From Candidatus Beckwithbacteria bacterium (lineage in GTDB: Bacteria > Patescibacteriota > Microgenomatia > UBA1400 > UBA1449): 12,414 nt of DNA. The stretch is from assembly GCA_012798485.1 (NCBI GenBank), contig JAAZND010000091.1, forward strand, positions 1-12,414. Reading direction: 5' to 3'. The notes beneath the pieces were generated by a model. The model ran no database searches. It had not been told where the DNA came from and saw nothing but the letters and a program-made list of their open reading frames with translations. Position numbers and translations under genes: made by a program. This document shows, piece after piece, positions 12,164 to 12,414 of this stretch (position 1 is its first letter; every line of letters starts with the position of its first letter).

Positions 12164-12204
12164 AATAATTTTTAACAAAAAAATAAGCTATCTTAAACTA
12201 GCCT

Positions 12205-12210
12205 GTTATA
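12205..12210 (-). promoter_or_regulatory. Possible -10 box of the dnaX operon
   Basis: TATAAC lies on the minus strand 41 nt before the dnaX ATG. TTGCGT (3 of 6) lies upstream with a short 15-nt spacing. It is the best candidate in the spacer, but it is weak. Confidence 0.3.
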
Positions 12211-12257
12211 ATTAATAAAATACTAACGCAAATAAAGTTTTTTTTCAAATCACGATC

Positions 12258-12290
12258 TTAATTTTAAATTTTTGATCCTAAGTTCTAAAT
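12258..12290. repeat. Short heptamer-phased AT stretch before the transposase
   Basis: TA dinucleotides at 12265, 12279 and 12286, with TTA at about 12258, fall close to a 7-bp grid (…CTAAGTT, CTAAAT). It resembles the arrays between ybaB and the adenosine kinase. The array ends where the transposase leader begins, so the element may have entered an array. The pattern here is short and weak. Confidence 0.35.
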
Positions 12291-12301
12291 GGAAAAGCAA
12301 C

Positions 12302-12323
12302 ACTTTGCAGTAAAATGCAAAGT
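12302..12323 (+). promoter_or_regulatory. Perfect hairpin abutting the transposase start codon
   Basis: ACTTTGCA (12302-12309) and TGCAAAGT (12316-12323) are perfect 8-bp inverted arms around a 6-nt loop. The last base touches the ATG at 12324. The hairpin occupies the place of a ribosome binding site, and no Shine-Dalgarno sequence is present. It could limit transposase translation or be part of the element's terminal inverted repeat; both are inference. Confidence 0.55.
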
Positions 12324-12414
12324 ATGAAAAAAATAAACAAACTGACTTCTAAAGAAAGAGATCTGATTGCTATTTGGAAGTCACAAAATATTTCAATTAG
12401 ACAAATTGCTCAAA
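12324..12414 (+). CDS. IS30-like transposase, N-terminal part (cut by window edge)
   Basis: Thirty codons are visible: MKKINKLTSKERDLIAIW and then KSQNISIRQIAQ. The order 'LT..ER..I...k..g.SIR.IA' is the helix-turn-helix start of IS30-family transposases (DDE enzymes that bind the element ends and move it by a circular intermediate). The catalytic DDE part lies outside the window, so completeness cannot be judged. An in-frame upstream ATG at 12315 lies within the hairpin and would add MQS. A 12-codon ORF (ATG 12289, TGA 12325-12327) ends overlapping this ATG, so coupled translation is possible. It faces away from dnaX. Confidence 0.72.
   Translation, partial: MKKINKLTSKERDLIAIWKSQNISIRQIAQ

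Larger units (their letters stand above)
12302..12414 (+). mobile_element. Left end of a probable IS30-like insertion sequence
   Basis: The transposase start together with the immediately preceding perfect inverted repeat suggests the left part of an insertion sequence. The outer boundary, terminal inverted repeat and target duplication cannot be set because the right end is outside the window. The left boundary given here is only the start of the hairpin. Confidence 0.45.

Noticed and set aside
10607..12178. dnaX start at TTG 12178.
   Set aside because: The five extra residues do not fit the family N-terminus and there is no ribosome site; ATG at 12163 gives MATFYLKYRPQK.

Overview
The window is AT-rich, gene-dense bacterial DNA. 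Fourteen of the sixteen supported protein genes lie on the minus strand. Compact housekeeping genes, short spacers, almost no Shine-Dalgarno sequences, a CysS with an acidic stretch after its first catalytic block and a pair of deoxyribosyltransferase-like proteins with C-terminal ribbon-helix-helix ends together suggest a Patescibacteria (CPR) genome, possibly Microgenomates. That placement is inference; no rRNA is present. The standard genetic code fits every gene.

Layout. Positions 1-197 hold the start of ychF (cut by the window edge). Then come a DUF4342-type small protein (244-543), a TetA-like MFS exporter (625-1800), an unannotated 56-residue GTG-start ORF with the only strong ribosome binding site in the window (1918-2088), greA (2162-2629) and cysS (2634-4088). 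A 313-bp gene-poor stretch (4089-4401) follows. It holds a dispersed-type palindrome, a textbook minus-strand terminator and, in my reading, an attenuator-like leader for the cysS-greA operon. A Gln/Glu/Lys-rich coiled-coil protein (4402-4950) and a rluB/rsuA-type pseudouridine synthase (5066-5791, plus strand) diverge from a symmetric -10 element.

From 12163 down to 5775 runs a long minus-strand cluster: dnaX, ybaB, an adenosine kinase, ahcY, recR and two tandem paralogues of unknown function. It is the widespread dnaX-ybaB-recR replication/repair cluster with a two-gene S-adenosylhomocysteine recycling unit between ybaB and recR (AhcY makes adenosine plus homocysteine; the kinase turns adenosine into AMP). 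The window ends inside the 5' end of an IS30-like transposase on the plus strand (from 12324).

The most unusual non-coding signals are: (1) the leader between 4338 and 4212 upstream of cysS, with a short Cys-codon ORF and four mutually complementary segments ending in a terminator; (2) heptamer-phased CTA/TAG arrays after the stop codons of dnaX, ybaB and ahcY, which place TAG in all three frames; (3) several promoters whose -10 box lies only 6-8 nt before the start codon, suggesting leaderless mRNAs. All are read by eye and need comparative or transcript data.
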